Below, one piece after another: positions 12,201 through 23,224 of a stretch of DNA of 64,000 bases. Below the pieces are notes generated by a model, which was not told the DNA's origin, made no database searches, and was given only the letters and a program-made list of their open reading frames with translations. How positions within the stretch are numbered: position 1 is the first letter of the stretch; every line of letters starts with the position of its first letter. The stretch is from Symsagittifera roscoffensis (lineage: Eukaryota > Xenacoelomorpha > Acoela > Convolutidae): NCBI RefSeq assembly GCF_963678635.1, contig NC_087062.1:98139705-98203704 (forward strand), given 5' to 3'. Made by a program: the position numbers and the translations under genes.

Positions 12201-15150
12201 CGCCATTTCTTCTATCGTCAGATAAAGGCCTCCTCTTGACTCCCTTGCCACTTTCCGCATAACTACTGTCTCTCGTCTGGGCCATTTCAGTCTAGACTTG
12301 TCGTCGGCTGGAGTGTACACGTAGTTCCAGTGGCCTGCAGATACCTCTGGCTTCCTCGAAGGCATGGCCTCGATCATCTTTCTGCTGCATAAATCCGGGA
12401 AGGTGAACTCGAATGTATGTATCGCTGCAGCATTCCAACTGATGAAGCGCGGCTCCATTCCCTCGCTCCATTTGAGCATTCTCTCCACTGCGTCTTGCGC
12501 AGCCTCAATCCTAGGTGCCAAGACTGGACCAGTGACTCCCAATAACATCCTCCTGATGCGCGGATACAGGGAGCACCTATCCGGCAGCGGATTTGATCCC
12601 GCCAACCACCTGTCCTTTTCCTTCTAATGGGTCTGGGTCTCCAGCCAAGCCAGGATTTTCACTACGTCTTTCGTACCCTTGGCGATTGCTCGTAGATTCC
12701 AGAGCTTATGGTTGAATTGGACGTTCGAAAGCTGCCCATCCGACACTTAAAGCTGTTGTTCAGATCCATCAACACCAAACCAGGCTCCGCAATTCTTCCG
12801 AATATTCGATCTTCACTCGCCATTCTCCTCAACTCCCTTTGTTCCACCACCCAGTTCAGCACGGAGCAATCCACCACTGACACGAGATTAACATACAGAA
12901 CTGAATGTCTATACGCCTCCACCTGTACGTCCGGGAACACATGTGTCACTACAGGCCCGTACACCACGGTAACGAACTCTCTCAATCCGAAGATCAGAAC
13001 CAGAGGGCCGATCCGCATCATTAGGGTCGATTCGGTCAACAGGGGCATGGCCCCACACTTTTCCATTTCCTTTCCGTCGGAGACTGGTTTATCTTCCCCG
13101 GTTAAACTTCGATACTGCTGTAGTAGGTACTGAAGTAGCAAAGTCCTCCGAGCCTTCAGTTTTCGGTAGGAGGCTGTCTCCATTCTTCGGTCCTTGCAGC
13201 TGTTCGGGGTAATTCAGTAACACAAACAAGTCTCCCAAACGACCATAGGTCATTACAATCAGTGTGAGCAGACCATCCAGTCGGAGATCGGCCAGTTCCT
13301 GAGTGAAGAGTACCACACATCCGTTCACGAAGCTCTCCTGTCCATGGCCACGTACAGTGCCAGCAAAAGGCCAATGGATAACTTCCTGATATTTCTCTCG
13401 AAGTTGGTTACTAGGTTCCTCGAGGCCCTAGGATAGCAACTGCTGATAAACGCGGGTGACCAGCCCAGGCCCATTCCCGCGAAGATTGCATCAGAACTTT
13501 CATATTTGGCCTTCATTGCCAGCACGTCCGCCTGGAACCGGTCCAAGGACATTGTGTTTATCTCCTGCATCAGGTGCAACACCATCGCGCCTGCCTGCTC
13601 TCTTGCGTCTATTATCTTCTTCAGATATTGGTGGATCTCTCTCACCACTGCTGGGACGCCATCAAAGGCGTCTTGTCCCAACGTACACAGCCGTGGTGAC
13701 AGATACAACCAAAGATTGGTGTGAGGCTTTGTCCTCAAGGCCATAGCCTTAAGGTCTTCTTCTGTGGAGAGGGCGTTTCTTCTCACCAGGTTCCTCCTTT
13801 CGTCCCTCACATTATCAATCTGCCGAAACCGTAAACTGTTTGCTAGGCGCTGCACTAACCGGTGCTCATCACCCACTCCTGGCCTCATTTTCAACAGCCG
13901 GCCGAAGTTGGAAAGTTCAAATCCCAACCCCTCATCCAACACGACAGGTCGAGATGTCCGATCGAAGGGAGTTCTGATCAAAAGGGGTAGTAAAGGTTGG
14001 GATCCACTTGTCGGTTTGGTGCAGGTATCATCACATCAAATCGTCCTTCCGCCAAAAGGACGACTATGGCTTATACGAAATGCAGAGGTTCAGGTAGCGA
14101 GGCATAACCAGGAGACAGCACGAAGATAACATTGGCCAGTTGCCTCGCAAAACATTACCGAATTGATTTCTCGGCCTCCAACATGGCAGAGAGAAGTGTC
14201 ATTATCGCCTCCCCCACAGTCTCCGAGCTTGGGGTAAATCCGTCGATGAGAGCATTCAAGAGTCCTCTACTCTGCAAGTGGTCATTTGATCCAGCTATTA
14301 TTACCACCTCTGGGTCCACGTTCACCACTATCTGTACAATTATCGCCATTCTCACCGCTTGAACCCAGCACAATTTAGGAGCTGCGAGGGAGACCACATC
14401 CGGCGAAAAGAGCGAGCGGGTGTATACAGGCAGTCGGAGCTAGCCACTATCAAGATTTCCCCAGCTTCATTTCTTGAGGTTCATAGGCTGCAAACAGGCT
14501 ATCTCCCTTTGGTGACTCCAGGTTTGCGTATCTCTTCTCATCACCTTCCACTGGGCTGACCCGGGGTAATCCCTCGAAGGCTCGCCCGCGGAATGTCCCG
14601 GGGGCTTCGCAAACTGTCTGTTCATCTTGTGGTTTCTGTTGGTGGGTTTGTGCTCCACTAGAAACTTCCCTTTGCGGTTTGGCGGGGCTCTTTCTCTCAC
14701 CTGATGACGGACGTCCGTCAATGACCTCGTGTTTAATGGCCCCATGGTGTTATCTCTGGGCAAACCCTGCAGATCCGCCAATCTCAGAGTAGTGTTGGAA
14801 CTGAATTGTTCCTCTTCGGCCAAAAGCCAATCTACTCCTGCTATTAGGTATAACCCCGGATACCGTAGGATTGTGCCCACTAAGCATTTTCTTTGCGTCT
14901 GCATGTAATGTCAGCAGCGTTTTCATGTTCAACTCATTCGCCATTTCTGATTTATATTGTCCCCACTGGCTGGGGTCCGATCTATTCCATAACAACTCAC
15001 TGAGTCTGATTGTATCAATAACCGCTGCAGAATCTGCTTGCAAGTTCCTTTGAGCCGATGGCGCACTTGTAGGTTGGCTTGAGGTGCTCGTAGTCGCTTG
15101 ATGAGGCACCTGTGGTAGACCGCCTCTTGTCCCAAGTCGATTCTCCAACG
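9225..15150 (-). pseudogene. Broken, divergent copy of the giant element's last ORF
   Basis: A chain of minus-strand ORF fragments (14467-15148, 14155-14397, 13325-13981, 13089-13328, 12662-13183, 12129-12605, 11542-12009, 11180-11545, 10712-10960, 10196-10390, 9970-10191, 9641-9976, 9350-9637) matches the 2981-residue ORF at 42471-51416. The match is collinear from about residue 690 to the end. The final segment continues in another frame to a stop at 9225. Shared landmarks are GVDWL, GSNDHL (GINDHL in the intact ORF), VEAYR, RRMLLG, NSARG, WYPKR...SMGLPD, RNAVTTAV, LCLHNSFCR and LPCCKQR. The N-terminal third with the SGNH hydrolase domain is absent. The acidic linker (about residues 1665-1985 of the intact ORF) is reduced to a few dozen codons near 12010-12128. 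Divergence is high, so this is another subfamily, dead through many frame changes. Confidence 0.9.
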
Positions 15151-15166
15151 ACTGACCTCGGGAATT

Positions 15167-15180
15167 GGGGGGGGGGGGGG
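15167..15180 (+). repeat. Poly-G tract
   Basis: Fourteen consecutive G bases lie just beyond the N-terminal end of the giant-ORF relic. It may mark an insertion or rearrangement boundary, or a sequencing-prone homopolymer. Confidence 0.9.
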
Positions 15181-15199
15181 TCCCAACCTCTACCTCACG

Positions 15200-15540
15200 T
15201 CAGAATTGGGAGTGGGCTGCACCAGGTTTGCCTCTGTCGTTCAAGTTACAACAGACATAATTTCGAATTCTAAACAACAGGACAAAGATCTACTTGAAGG
15301 ATACAGAGAACTGCATCAAGAAACCTCACCTGAAATCAAAACTTTAGCTATAATACGAAACAACAATAGCAATTTGAGTGATATCTTAAAAAAGAAAAAG
15401 AAACCGTCAAAAAACAACGAGAAGCACGAAGGAAACGAGAACAGAAATAAATTGTGAGTTTAAATTTCAATTCGTGACGGGACTGGGCTTAATTGTCCAG
15501 GCTTGGATCAAATTGTAAATAAATTTTCTCTATCCTATTT
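15200..15540. other. Spacer with a short lysine-rich ORF
   Basis: An 83-codon plus-strand ORF (15206-15457) ends in a lysine- and asparagine-rich tail. It has no recognised domain. It could be the 5' part of the LINE that follows or chance. Confidence 0.3.
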
Positions 15541-15565
15541 TCTCCTTCTTTCTGTATCCACCAAT

Positions 15566-15985
15566 ATGACTAAAAATTGCAAACCGTGCAAAAAATCCAT
15601 AAATGCCAGGGACAGATGTTTTAGTTGTGTATCTTGCAATGCTCAAATGCATCTTAAGGGCACCTGCACTGGTCTTACTAACACCGCCATAAATGGCATA
15701 AAACACTTGGGTTTAAACGCAATGGTTCTATGCGACACATGTGTCACTAATAACGAAAGAGATAACTTCATAAAGTGTAGGACCATGATGCAAATAAACG
15801 AGAAAATTGAAAAAGAGAGTGAGGTAATACAAGCACGTCTTGAAAATATGGAAAAAAGGCTGACGGCATTGGTTGATGAAAAAGTCGAAAACTCTACAAA
15901 AACCACTTGCAAAAAACTGGAAAAAAAGCTATGCAGATGTACTCAGTGTGAAACCTGTCAAAGATATGAAAGCTCAACCAGGTGA
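15566..15985 (+). CDS. Zinc-finger/coiled-coil protein, LINE ORF1-like
   Basis: I start this at the ATG at 15566, because the longer reading from 15503 adds only hydrophobic, leader-like residues. The first 65 or so residues hold a regular set of Cys/His pairs (CKPC, CFSC, C..H, CDTC) that resembles the PHD-like finger at the front of many invertebrate CR1/jockey-type LINE ORF1 proteins. A Glu/Lys-rich segment that should form a coiled coil follows, then a second cluster (CRCTQCETC). Such proteins bind the LINE RNA and trimerise through the coiled coil. It sits just before LINE copy A and on the same strand, so it may be that element's ORF1. LINE copy B has no counterpart, so B would be 5' truncated. 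The ORF is short and possibly incomplete at the C-terminus. Confidence 0.55.
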   Translation: MTKNCKPCKKSINARDRCFSCVSCNAQMHLKGTCTGLTNTAINGIKHLGLNAMVLCDTCVTNNERDNFIKCRTMMQINEKIEKESEVIQARLENMEKRLTALVDEKVENSTKTTCKKLEKKLCRCTQCETCQRYESSTR

Positions 15986-16184
15986 TTAAAAAGTTGATCT
16001 GGTGTCCACCAGCTTTGATCATTTCATGTTTATCCTCATTTATCATATATTTACATAGGTCCTGCATTTTCTTGATTTTGTCTGGAGTGTGTTTTAGTTT
16101 TTTGTGAGCGTTTCAATTCGGCTGTGTTTAGTTTCTTTAGCATTTGTGATATATCGGTTTTATCCAGAGAGATCTTATTGAGCG

Positions 16185-16571
16185 ATGTTTCGTTCTACGC
16201 GGAGTGTGTTCCAGTCAAATGCTTTTCGGCCATATATTCCCCTTACTGCCAGTCAACTAGTATCAGAAATCAAACCCCTAATCAATTTGCATCCTCGAAT
16301 TGAAGGCATTGTCTATTGTCAGGGAGACGGTGCACCCTATATTCTTGAAGTAAAACATGAAATACATCATAATATCAGAAAAAGCTTCCGTATACAGCGG
16401 ATCAGAGAAGATTTCGAGAAATCAAATGGCGAAAGTTTTGTCCCCACAATCGAAAAACTTCATGAGGTACTAAACAAGTTAGGAGTTAAACCACAAATTG
16501 AAGAAATAAAAAGCCTAGGGAAATTCATCAAAGAGCACGTTAAGTCACAAATTTTATTAATAACTCTGTAA
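16185..16571 (+). CDS. Conserved 128-residue LINE ORF, copy A
   Basis: An intact ORF, nearly identical to 24538-24924 with only a few substitutions. It is hydrophilic, with a basic middle and an acidic-basic C-terminal half that looks helical. I do not recognise a domain. Its place upstream of the endonuclease and its retention in both copies suggest an RNA-binding ORF1-type protein or the N-terminal part of one. Downstream (16578-16814) a second short frame rich in Lys, Glu and Arg probably continues the same protein after a frame change. Confidence 0.5.
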   Translation: MFRSTRSVFQSNAFRPYIPLTASQLVSEIKPLINLHPRIEGIVYCQGDGAPYILEVKHEIHHNIRKSFRIQRIREDFEKSNGESFVPTIEKLHEVLNKLGVKPQIEEIKSLGKFIKEHVKSQILLITL

Positions 16572-16839
16572 CGGAACATGAAGCACGATTGGTGCTGGCA
16601 AAGAGCTTTGAAAAAAGAGATGAACTACGAGATGAGGAAATTTACCTTCTGCCAGCATTATCGAATGAAGATGCGAGGAAGGAAATGCCTAAAAAGACGA
16701 AGAGAACTTCTAGATGAAGGAGTTCCAAAGGAGAAAATCAAAATCAGGAATTTTGAGCTGTTCAATGATGGGAAAAAAGAAATGATAGAAGCCGAACAAG
16801 CAGATGATGCTTGACTAGGCTTTCCCATCATCCTGCAAA

Positions 16840-17330
16840 TGAATGTAAGAAGTTTCATAAATCTCGAACGACGAATGAAGTTTGCAAATGCTAAAGCAAC
16901 ATCAAACTATGACATAATGTCTCTGCGAGACTTGGTTAAATAAAAACATTGCATCATCTGAATTAATGCTAAATGAATACAGTATTTATAGATCAGAACG
17001 ACAAACAGACAAAGATCGGAATTTGCACGGTAGAGTACTAATGGCAGTGAAACAAACATTTTCCAAATGCAAACTGGATTGACTATAGTAGCACCAAAAG
17101 TAAAGAAAACTCAATAATTGAACTAATCGAGCAACATCAGTTTGAGCATGCAATGGATTTTCCAACTTGTGGCAAAAACACCCTAGACATTACATTTTTC
17201 AAAAGTTGTCACATTCATGCGACTCCTGACGAAAATTTCTCAAAAATTTACAATTGCTCCGACCACAAAGCAATCAGCATTCTACTTGAATGTCCTCACC
17301 ATGAGGTAAAAGTCACTATTGAAAACTTTC
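16840..17330 (+). pseudogene. LINE endonuclease remains, copy A
   Basis: The beginning (NVRS, then a stretch with NYDI and ETW-like residues) and end (SDHKAIS near 17258) are those of an AP-type endonuclease: the N-terminal Asn strand and the C-terminal Ser-Asp-His motif. Frame changes near 16925 and the missing block at about 17062 remove the catalytic middle. This enzyme would have nicked the target DNA for target-primed reverse transcription; this copy cannot. Confidence 0.75.
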
Positions 17331-19100
17331 GAAGCTTCGGTAGCGTGGACTATAACGAAATCAAGAAATCAATACTAAGTGAGCCTTTCTCACCAGTATG
17401 TCACACAAACATCAATATAATGTGCGAGGAACTTTACGACTATTTGGAAAATTTGGTAAACCAACATGTGCCCAGAAGAACGAGACGTCGCCAATCACTC
17501 CCGCCATGGATTGCACTTAGTACCTCAAACATCATGAACAAACTGCGAACACAAACTAGATTATACAAATTGAAACCTACAAGCTACCGCAGAAATCTCA
17601 TTCTATCTCTAGATAAAATGGTGAAAGAAGCAGTAGAGGAAAATAGATTAAATTATCAGGAAAATTTGATGTCCACTCGTAACACAAATTTAATTTTCAA
17701 ACAATTTAAAAGTCTGAAAAAATCAGAAACTCTCCCAAAGACTATGATCAAGTACGACATAGCTGTTTCCAAAGCCAAACAAAACGTGAACTTTTTGATT
17801 GAATATTTTCACTCTGTCTTTTCGCCCAAATCAAGCTTCAACCTCAGTGACATGAAGTGCGAAAACACGATATTGAGTAACTTCAGTATCTCAAAAACAT
17901 ATTTAAACCAAATTGTAACAGAGCTTGACATAACAAAATCGCGGGGCCCAGATGGACTCCCACCGATTTTCTTCCAGCGAACGGCCAGAGAACTGACCAC
18001 ATTTTTGCATTGCGTTTTAAAAACATCAAGAGGGTAAGAAAAATACCAGATAAATGGAAAGTTGCGGCTGTGTCGCCTATTTACAAGAAAGGTGACAAAC
18101 GACTAATGGAAAACTACCGGCCGGTGTCACTCCTAAATAATATGAGTAAACTCCTGGAAAAATGCATGTTTCCAGCGCTGTACGACCATTTCATCAAATT
18201 TCTCAGTCAGCATGGTTTTGTTAAAAAGTGTCAGTTGTTACAAACATATTATGTTTTTTGAAAAAAATCTACGAAGCAATTGACAAGAACGCTGAAAACC
18301 ATGTGATCGCATTCTATACTGACTTCTCAAAGGCATTTGACAAAGTCCCGCACTACGAAATACTACAGAAAATGAGCAAAATTGGAGATGGGGGCTGTAT
18401 CCTAGAAATAATCTCAGACTATCTCAGATACAGGAAACAGTTTGTTCATGCTGACAATTTCTCATCAGAAACTTTAGAAATTACAAGTGGCGTACCACAA
18501 GGATCGTTGATTGGTCCATTATTCTTCTGCATCTTCATGAATGATCTTCCTGAAGTATTGATATTTAGTGACCCGCATATCTTTGCAGACGACCTAAAAT
18601 TACTAGCAGTGAATGTAGACACAAAGGACATCCAGCAGAACCTAAAAAGTGTTGAAAACTGGGTAGGCAAAAGCAAAATGAGTCTGGCACTGGAAAAATG
18701 TTTTAAAGTCGATTTTAGAGGAAATCAACACGAATTCCTTCTTTGTGAAACAGCAATGGAAAGCCCGAATGTGATAAAGGATCTAGGAATACATGTGTCT
18801 AAACATTTAACATGGACAACCCATATTGACTCAAGAATATCGAAAGCGAATAAAACATTCCATTGCATCCGCAGAAACTTAGAATTCAAAGTCAAAATGC
18901 CCATAAAACTTGGTCTGTACAAATCCTTAATACTTCCTGTTCTAACGTATGGTCTAATTATTTGCAATATCTCAAGAAACGACTTAGGGAGATTAGAAAG
19001 GTTCCAAAAGAAAGTCTTAAAATGGATCACGGGAAACGATTCTGTCTATACAGAGCAGCTGAGATTGTTAAACATCATGCTTCTGGCGTTGTTTCTCTAG
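17330..19100 (+). pseudogene. LINE reverse transcriptase, copy A, broken
   Basis: Three overlapping frames (17153-18037, 18010-18261, 18228-19100) carry the ordered blocks of a non-LTR reverse transcriptase. These are the linker rich in Arg and Trp, the SRGPDGLPP block (near 17940), YRPVSLLN (18116), FYTDFSKAFD (near 18312), SGVPQGSLIGP (18486), the catalytic FADD motif (near 18580) and the thumb with HLTWTTHI (near 18805). Frame changes near 18020 and 18240 inactivate it. Block order and the short FADD core fit the CR1/jockey group. Confidence 0.9.
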
Positions 19101-19301
19101 CTGAACGATTTACTGATGATGGCGAAATTCAAGCATGAAGAAAACGATCACATTAAGCTCCCGGCAAAAATTGAAAATCCAGGAAGAACGAAAGAAATTT
19201 TCAACCTAAACAAGACCAGAACTGAAAAAGCTAGAGGAGAGTATACATTCAGGCCGTGCCGTCTAATGAACCGATTAAATTAGAAAATTGAATTTTGAGA
19301 A

Positions 19302-19622
19302 ATGCGAGGCTTAAAGCGAAGACTGATACAGATGATGTGGAAGTTTTTCGACGATCAATTCTCAGAACAAAACAAGTGCTCATGGGTCCTCTTCTGCGAC
19401 TGCAACTTGTGCCGAAACAACTGGACAAAATTTCGAGAACTTTGGGGGTATCATCCCATCAGTATCCTACTGAAAATTCACAACAACAACAAGAACAATA
19501 TACCATTGTTCGATCAGAATCTCAATATTCCTCCAGAATATTCCCTTGAAAAGTTGAGATCAATGTCCCGCGAGAAACTGTCGAACTCAGTTTTACATTT
19601 GCTTGCTTATAGTTGCCCATGA
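19302..19622 (+). CDS. LINE C-terminal ORF, copy A
   Basis: This 106-codon ORF is almost identical to 27868-28188. It has a Trp-rich pattern followed by a C-C-x2-C-type cluster (WVLFCDCNLCRNNW), as found near the C-terminus of some invertebrate LINE polyproteins. It is probably the tail of the reverse transcriptase ORF after a stop. The surrounding 500 bp is the best conserved stretch between copies A and B. Confidence 0.5.
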   Translation: MRGLKRRLIQMMWKFFDDQFSEQNKCSWVLFCDCNLCRNNWTKFRELWGYHPISILLKIHNNNKNNIPLFDQNLNIPPEYSLEKLRSMSREKLSNSVLHLLAYSCP

Positions 19623-20340
19623 AACTCCAGTTCTTTGATAATTTGTAACAAATTCGGCAGTTTTTTTTTGTGACATTGAGTTTAAGACCTTCCCTGCTTT
19701 TTTGCAATAAATGATTTTGTAGTTCATGTTGGTAAATATGAAGCCTAATATCCCATTTGATGTTTTCGGGAAATCTACCAGTTTCTGCATATCGTTTTCA
19801 ACGGATAGGTCAATCAGTTATTGCATTTCAGTTTTGTTTGATGTATAGTCTGCCCGGTCAATATCGTTTTTTTAAAAATGTAATCAGAAGGTCAAAAGTA
19901 TCATAATAACCGAGGTTACAGTCAGGAGTCCCTTCGTCACGTATTCCAGTCAAAATACTCGGAATTTTCTAGATATGGAAGTGATAATGATAAAGAGGAG
20001 ATGATAAGTGTTCAAAGTCGCTTATGTTGAAGTCATCATATATGAAAGTTGCACTTTAAGTCTTTGATAGAATTTTATCTCCTCACAGAAGTTGTATACC
20101 TCTTCCATTTTGATGTAGTATGGCGATAGAACCGATGGGTTGTTGAAGCAATTTGTAACGACGGTATTGTCGTTAGGTAGTAGTGAGCATGCCATTGTCG
20201 CTCCTGGTATTCAGGTTTGTAGTGCTATTTCTTCGGATATGTAAGTCTTTTCCACTGCAATTAGACACATTGCCCAGTCGTAAATAGAGAGGTTTCCTTT
20301 TTTCCGTCGCTGTTAATTGATTGGACGAATGTTTCAGTGT
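19620..20340 (-). pseudogene. Minus-strand LINE endonuclease debris, copy A side
   Basis: Read on the minus strand in several frames, this shows an endonuclease-like end: a VDFP..SNGILGFIFTN segment near 19730-19770, typical of the C-terminal half of LINE endonucleases. Before it come broken segments with Asn-Ser-Asp-rich residues. The left 380 bp is repeated at 28190-28572, where the giant element cuts it. Confidence 0.5.
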
Positions 20341-20458
20341 CCGGAGACCTTTATAACCCGTTATTCATTCGTTTACTCTAGTCAAGTTTTTTATGACCAT
20401 TAGGCAGTGCCTCTTGTGGTCATTTCTAATGTTCTTTTTTATCTCCGTTCGAATTCTT

Positions 20459-21110
20459 ACATGTCAAATCCAATCGCTTTCCAATGTTTGTCCAGTTTCC
20501 ACTTGAATTCGTCGATGGTCTTGCTTTGCACTGTTTCCTGTGGCAGATTGTTACAGCCGAGAGGTGCTCTTACCGTGAAGAAATTTTTTTTCGCATTTCT
20601 AGATTTGCTTTACCTACTACTACTTTACAAGCGTTACCTCTATAATCCCTATCATTCCGCTCGAATAGTCCCGCAGTGGGATTCCTATCATAGAAACCAT
20701 AGCAGATTTTATACATTTCTATCATTGTCCCTCTTCTCCTTCTGTATTCCAGCGATGATAGATTCAGTTCTTTAAGGCGTTCGTAATAGGATAGATTTTT
20801 TATACCACTAACTAGACGCGTCGCTGTTCTTTTTACGTTTTCCAAGATCTTTTGATGCTTGCTCAACCTTGGGTGCCAGATTAAGTTCGTAAATTCAACG
20901 TGTGGCCGTATCAAGCATTTGCAGATGTTTAAAAATACTTGCTTCTTGACTTTAGTGAAGCTTTTCTTAAATACTGCTATCATGCCGTTTGCCTTATTGG
21001 CTTTTTTATTGATAGTGGGTGAAGAATGGGTGAATTTTTGCTTACAACTGAGAGATGGTAAATTCACCTTGTTCTACGTCCCTGAAACAAATTGATTGTC
21101 TCCGATTAAA
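20459..21110 (-). pseudogene. LINE reverse transcriptase C-terminal fragment
   Basis: The minus-strand ORF 20570-21067 has the thumb/C-terminal pattern of CR1-like reverse transcriptases. It runs KKANKANGMIAVFKK, an IRPHVEF..LIWHP segment, an R..TR...G...LSYYERLKEL segment, then an RRRRG..IEMYKI segment. After a frame change near 20575 it ends with an NNLP.E.V...TIDEFKWKLDKHW stretch and a stop near 20459. The catalytic palm is missing, so this is a 5'-truncated insertion, unrelated in detail to LINEs A and B. It lies directly upstream of the SLC22 relic, on the opposite strand. Confidence 0.85.
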
Positions 21111-21180
21111 GCCACGTGAAAACCACGATCTTCCGTGTCCTGGTCTTTAACCCGAAACTTTGAGCGTGAGTATTGGCACA

Positions 21181-23219
21181 ATGAAGTCGGATGCCGTCTT
21201 CCTTGCTATCGGTGAATTCGGTAGATTTCAAGTTCTGACCATATTGTTTCTTACAATGTTAGGCATCATTGGTCACTCAGACTTCTTAACTTATACATTG
21301 TTTTACAACAAGCCCAAACATACGTGTGTGATACCAAAACAATATCTTGATAACGAGACACGCAGCTTGATATCTGCTCAAAATTCGACTGTTGACCAAG
21401 CATTCCAGTACAAAGGCAAGGATGACGATGAGCTTCTTGAAACTTACTGTAACCACAACATTAGGCCATAAATACCTCTAACTGATGAATCAGAACCAGA
21501 CACAGTCAATTGTTCTGAGTGGGAGTTCAATAAAGGTTACCCATTTGGAAAAACGTTTGTCTCTTTGTTTGATATGCTTTGTCAATATAAGTTTCGGAAG
21601 GCTTTGGGTGAATCATTAACAGCAATTGGGATTTCATTTGGTGCTGTAACTTTTGGATTTCTTTCTGACCGTTATGGGCGTGTGAATACACTAGCTCTAG
21701 CTGCATTTTGAAATGTATTTGCAATTGGATGCTGGTTGCAGCAGAAGGCGCAGATATGCTATGGCTCTTCTATATCAGATATTGTTGTGTATGCGCGTGT
21801 TCTCATGGATTGTACTTGTTGTTTTTTGTGTACATAATTGAAATAACGGGACCAGGAATGCGCTTGTTTGCTCCTGCTCTTCGGAACCTGTTTGAAGTTG
21901 TCGAGGAAGTGTACTGCTTAGGACTTGTATACGTTTTTATGGACTGGACGCATGGAATATGTGGAGTGCTGATGTTACTGGTTCTCAAATATTGTTGCGA
22001 GTCACCGCTCTGGTTGATATCCAAAGGTCTTGAAACACAGGCAGAATATGTGCTGCTTGGAATAGCTGAAATTGCATATGCGCAATTTCATAGCTCAAGC
22101 ACTTTCCGAAGAGTACAAGAGTTCATCAGTGCAATCTAATGGGTCTTCACAGTCTGCGTCAGCAGCTCAAAGTTGGACTAGATATCTGAATGTATACTTC
22201 ATAAGTGAGCGACATTTCTCAAGCTTCCGACTTTTTTTGAAGGTTCAGCTTTCTTCCAAGTTACTGTAACACCCATGCTTGATACGACAAAGCCCGATAG
22301 CTCGATTCAAGTCGGGAACTGTTTTTTTTGCAAGCTGAAATTTTTCTGTGCTCGAATTAATTTTATGCACTGCTGCAGATATCGGTTTTAGGTTTTTTGA
22401 TTTCTTGAGTTTGATATGTTTGATTTTGCGCTCTTGATGATGCAAATGTCTTGGATAAATGTTACAAAAAAGGCTATGGCTGCTCGGAATGTAGCTTACT
22501 TGTTGATGCTTCAATTTTTTGAGCAAAAACTTACATGCCTAACTCAAAATAAGAAAAAATCATTTGAAGATGTTTTTAAAAAACGCTTCGTTCAAGGAGT
22601 TAAATGTGTTTTTAAAAGAATTGAATATTTTGCTTTTTAATAGTTTTTTCTGTTAATAATTCAAAAGGCTACATTGTAAGTTCTTGTTGTAACCGCATTC
22701 AGTTTCTATCAAAGGCCTGGAAAATCATGAATTTAATTTTTGATTACAAACAGCCATTGTAAAATCAGTTTGTTGTTCTAGAGTCAAAAGTATCGGGGAA
22801 GTTGGAAATGAGGATCTTCGTTAAAAGCTACCCGAACTTATGCATCAAAGGCATTCTCTTCGGAATCAACTGGTGTGTAGTTCCGGCAGGCTTCTATGCC
22901 ATCTTTTTCTCCGTTCCCAATTTAGGAGGAGACAAGTATTTCAACATATTCCTCTTCAGCGTGATCGACTCTTCATGTACTTTTTCTGCTGCCTCTTCAT
23001 GGAGAGATTTGGCAGGAAGTTTGCCTAGTTGTTGTCCATGGTGGCCGGAGGTATGACTGGCCTCCTAATTATGATCTTCAGACACAGTGATGTAGACGGG
23101 ATGGTGACCGCGCTGAGTGTATTCGGCGCAATGTGTTTCTCGTCGTGTTACACAATCATATACATCTGGACTTCAGAAGTGTTTCCAACTACCATGCGCA
23201 ATTCTTCCATGGGTTTCTG
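21181..23219 (+). pseudogene. SLC22-family organic ion transporter pseudogene
   Basis: The product would be a 12-helix plasma-membrane carrier of the major facilitator superfamily. I place the start at 21181, where the GEFGRFQ opening typical of SLC22 follows. Seen in order are TM1 and an extracellular loop with Cys and N-glycosylation-type sites, CSEWEF (near 21510), FDMLC, the signature GFLSDRYGR (near 21655), the EITGPGMR loop (21840), ESPLWLISKG (22000), an intron, NLGGDKYFN (22918), a GRK loop and EVFPTTMRNSSMGFW (23178-23219). It ends at a consensus donor CTG/GTGAGT, so further exons should follow, but none are seen. In-frame stops at 21469 and 21708 and frame changes near 21815, 22070, 22965 and 23025 break it. 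Either it is a decayed gene or the assembly is poor here. Confidence 0.85.
22205..22781 (+). other. Predicted spliceosomal intron of the SLC22 relic
   Basis: The donor ATAA/GTGAGC at 22205 and acceptor TTGTTGTTCTAG at 22781 are both good matches. Removing 577 bases joins a phase-1 exon end to an exon that is in frame with the NLGGD-containing segment. The intron is unusual only in holding short ORFs without recognisable domains. Confidence 0.7.
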
Positions 23220-23224
23220 GTGAG

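Larger units (their letters stand above)
16155..19620 (+). mobile_element. LINE copy A (non-LTR retrotransposon)
   Basis: This is the region shared with copy B (24508 onward), beginning at GGTTTTATCCA near 16158. It holds a small ORF, endonuclease remains, a reverse transcriptase broken into several frames, and a conserved C-terminal ORF. A block of about 0.2 kb present in copy B (about 25427-25631) is missing here at about 17062, inside the endonuclease region. The homology with copy B continues past 19620 into minus-strand LINE debris, so the two copies were probably duplicated as a larger unit. Confidence 0.85.
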
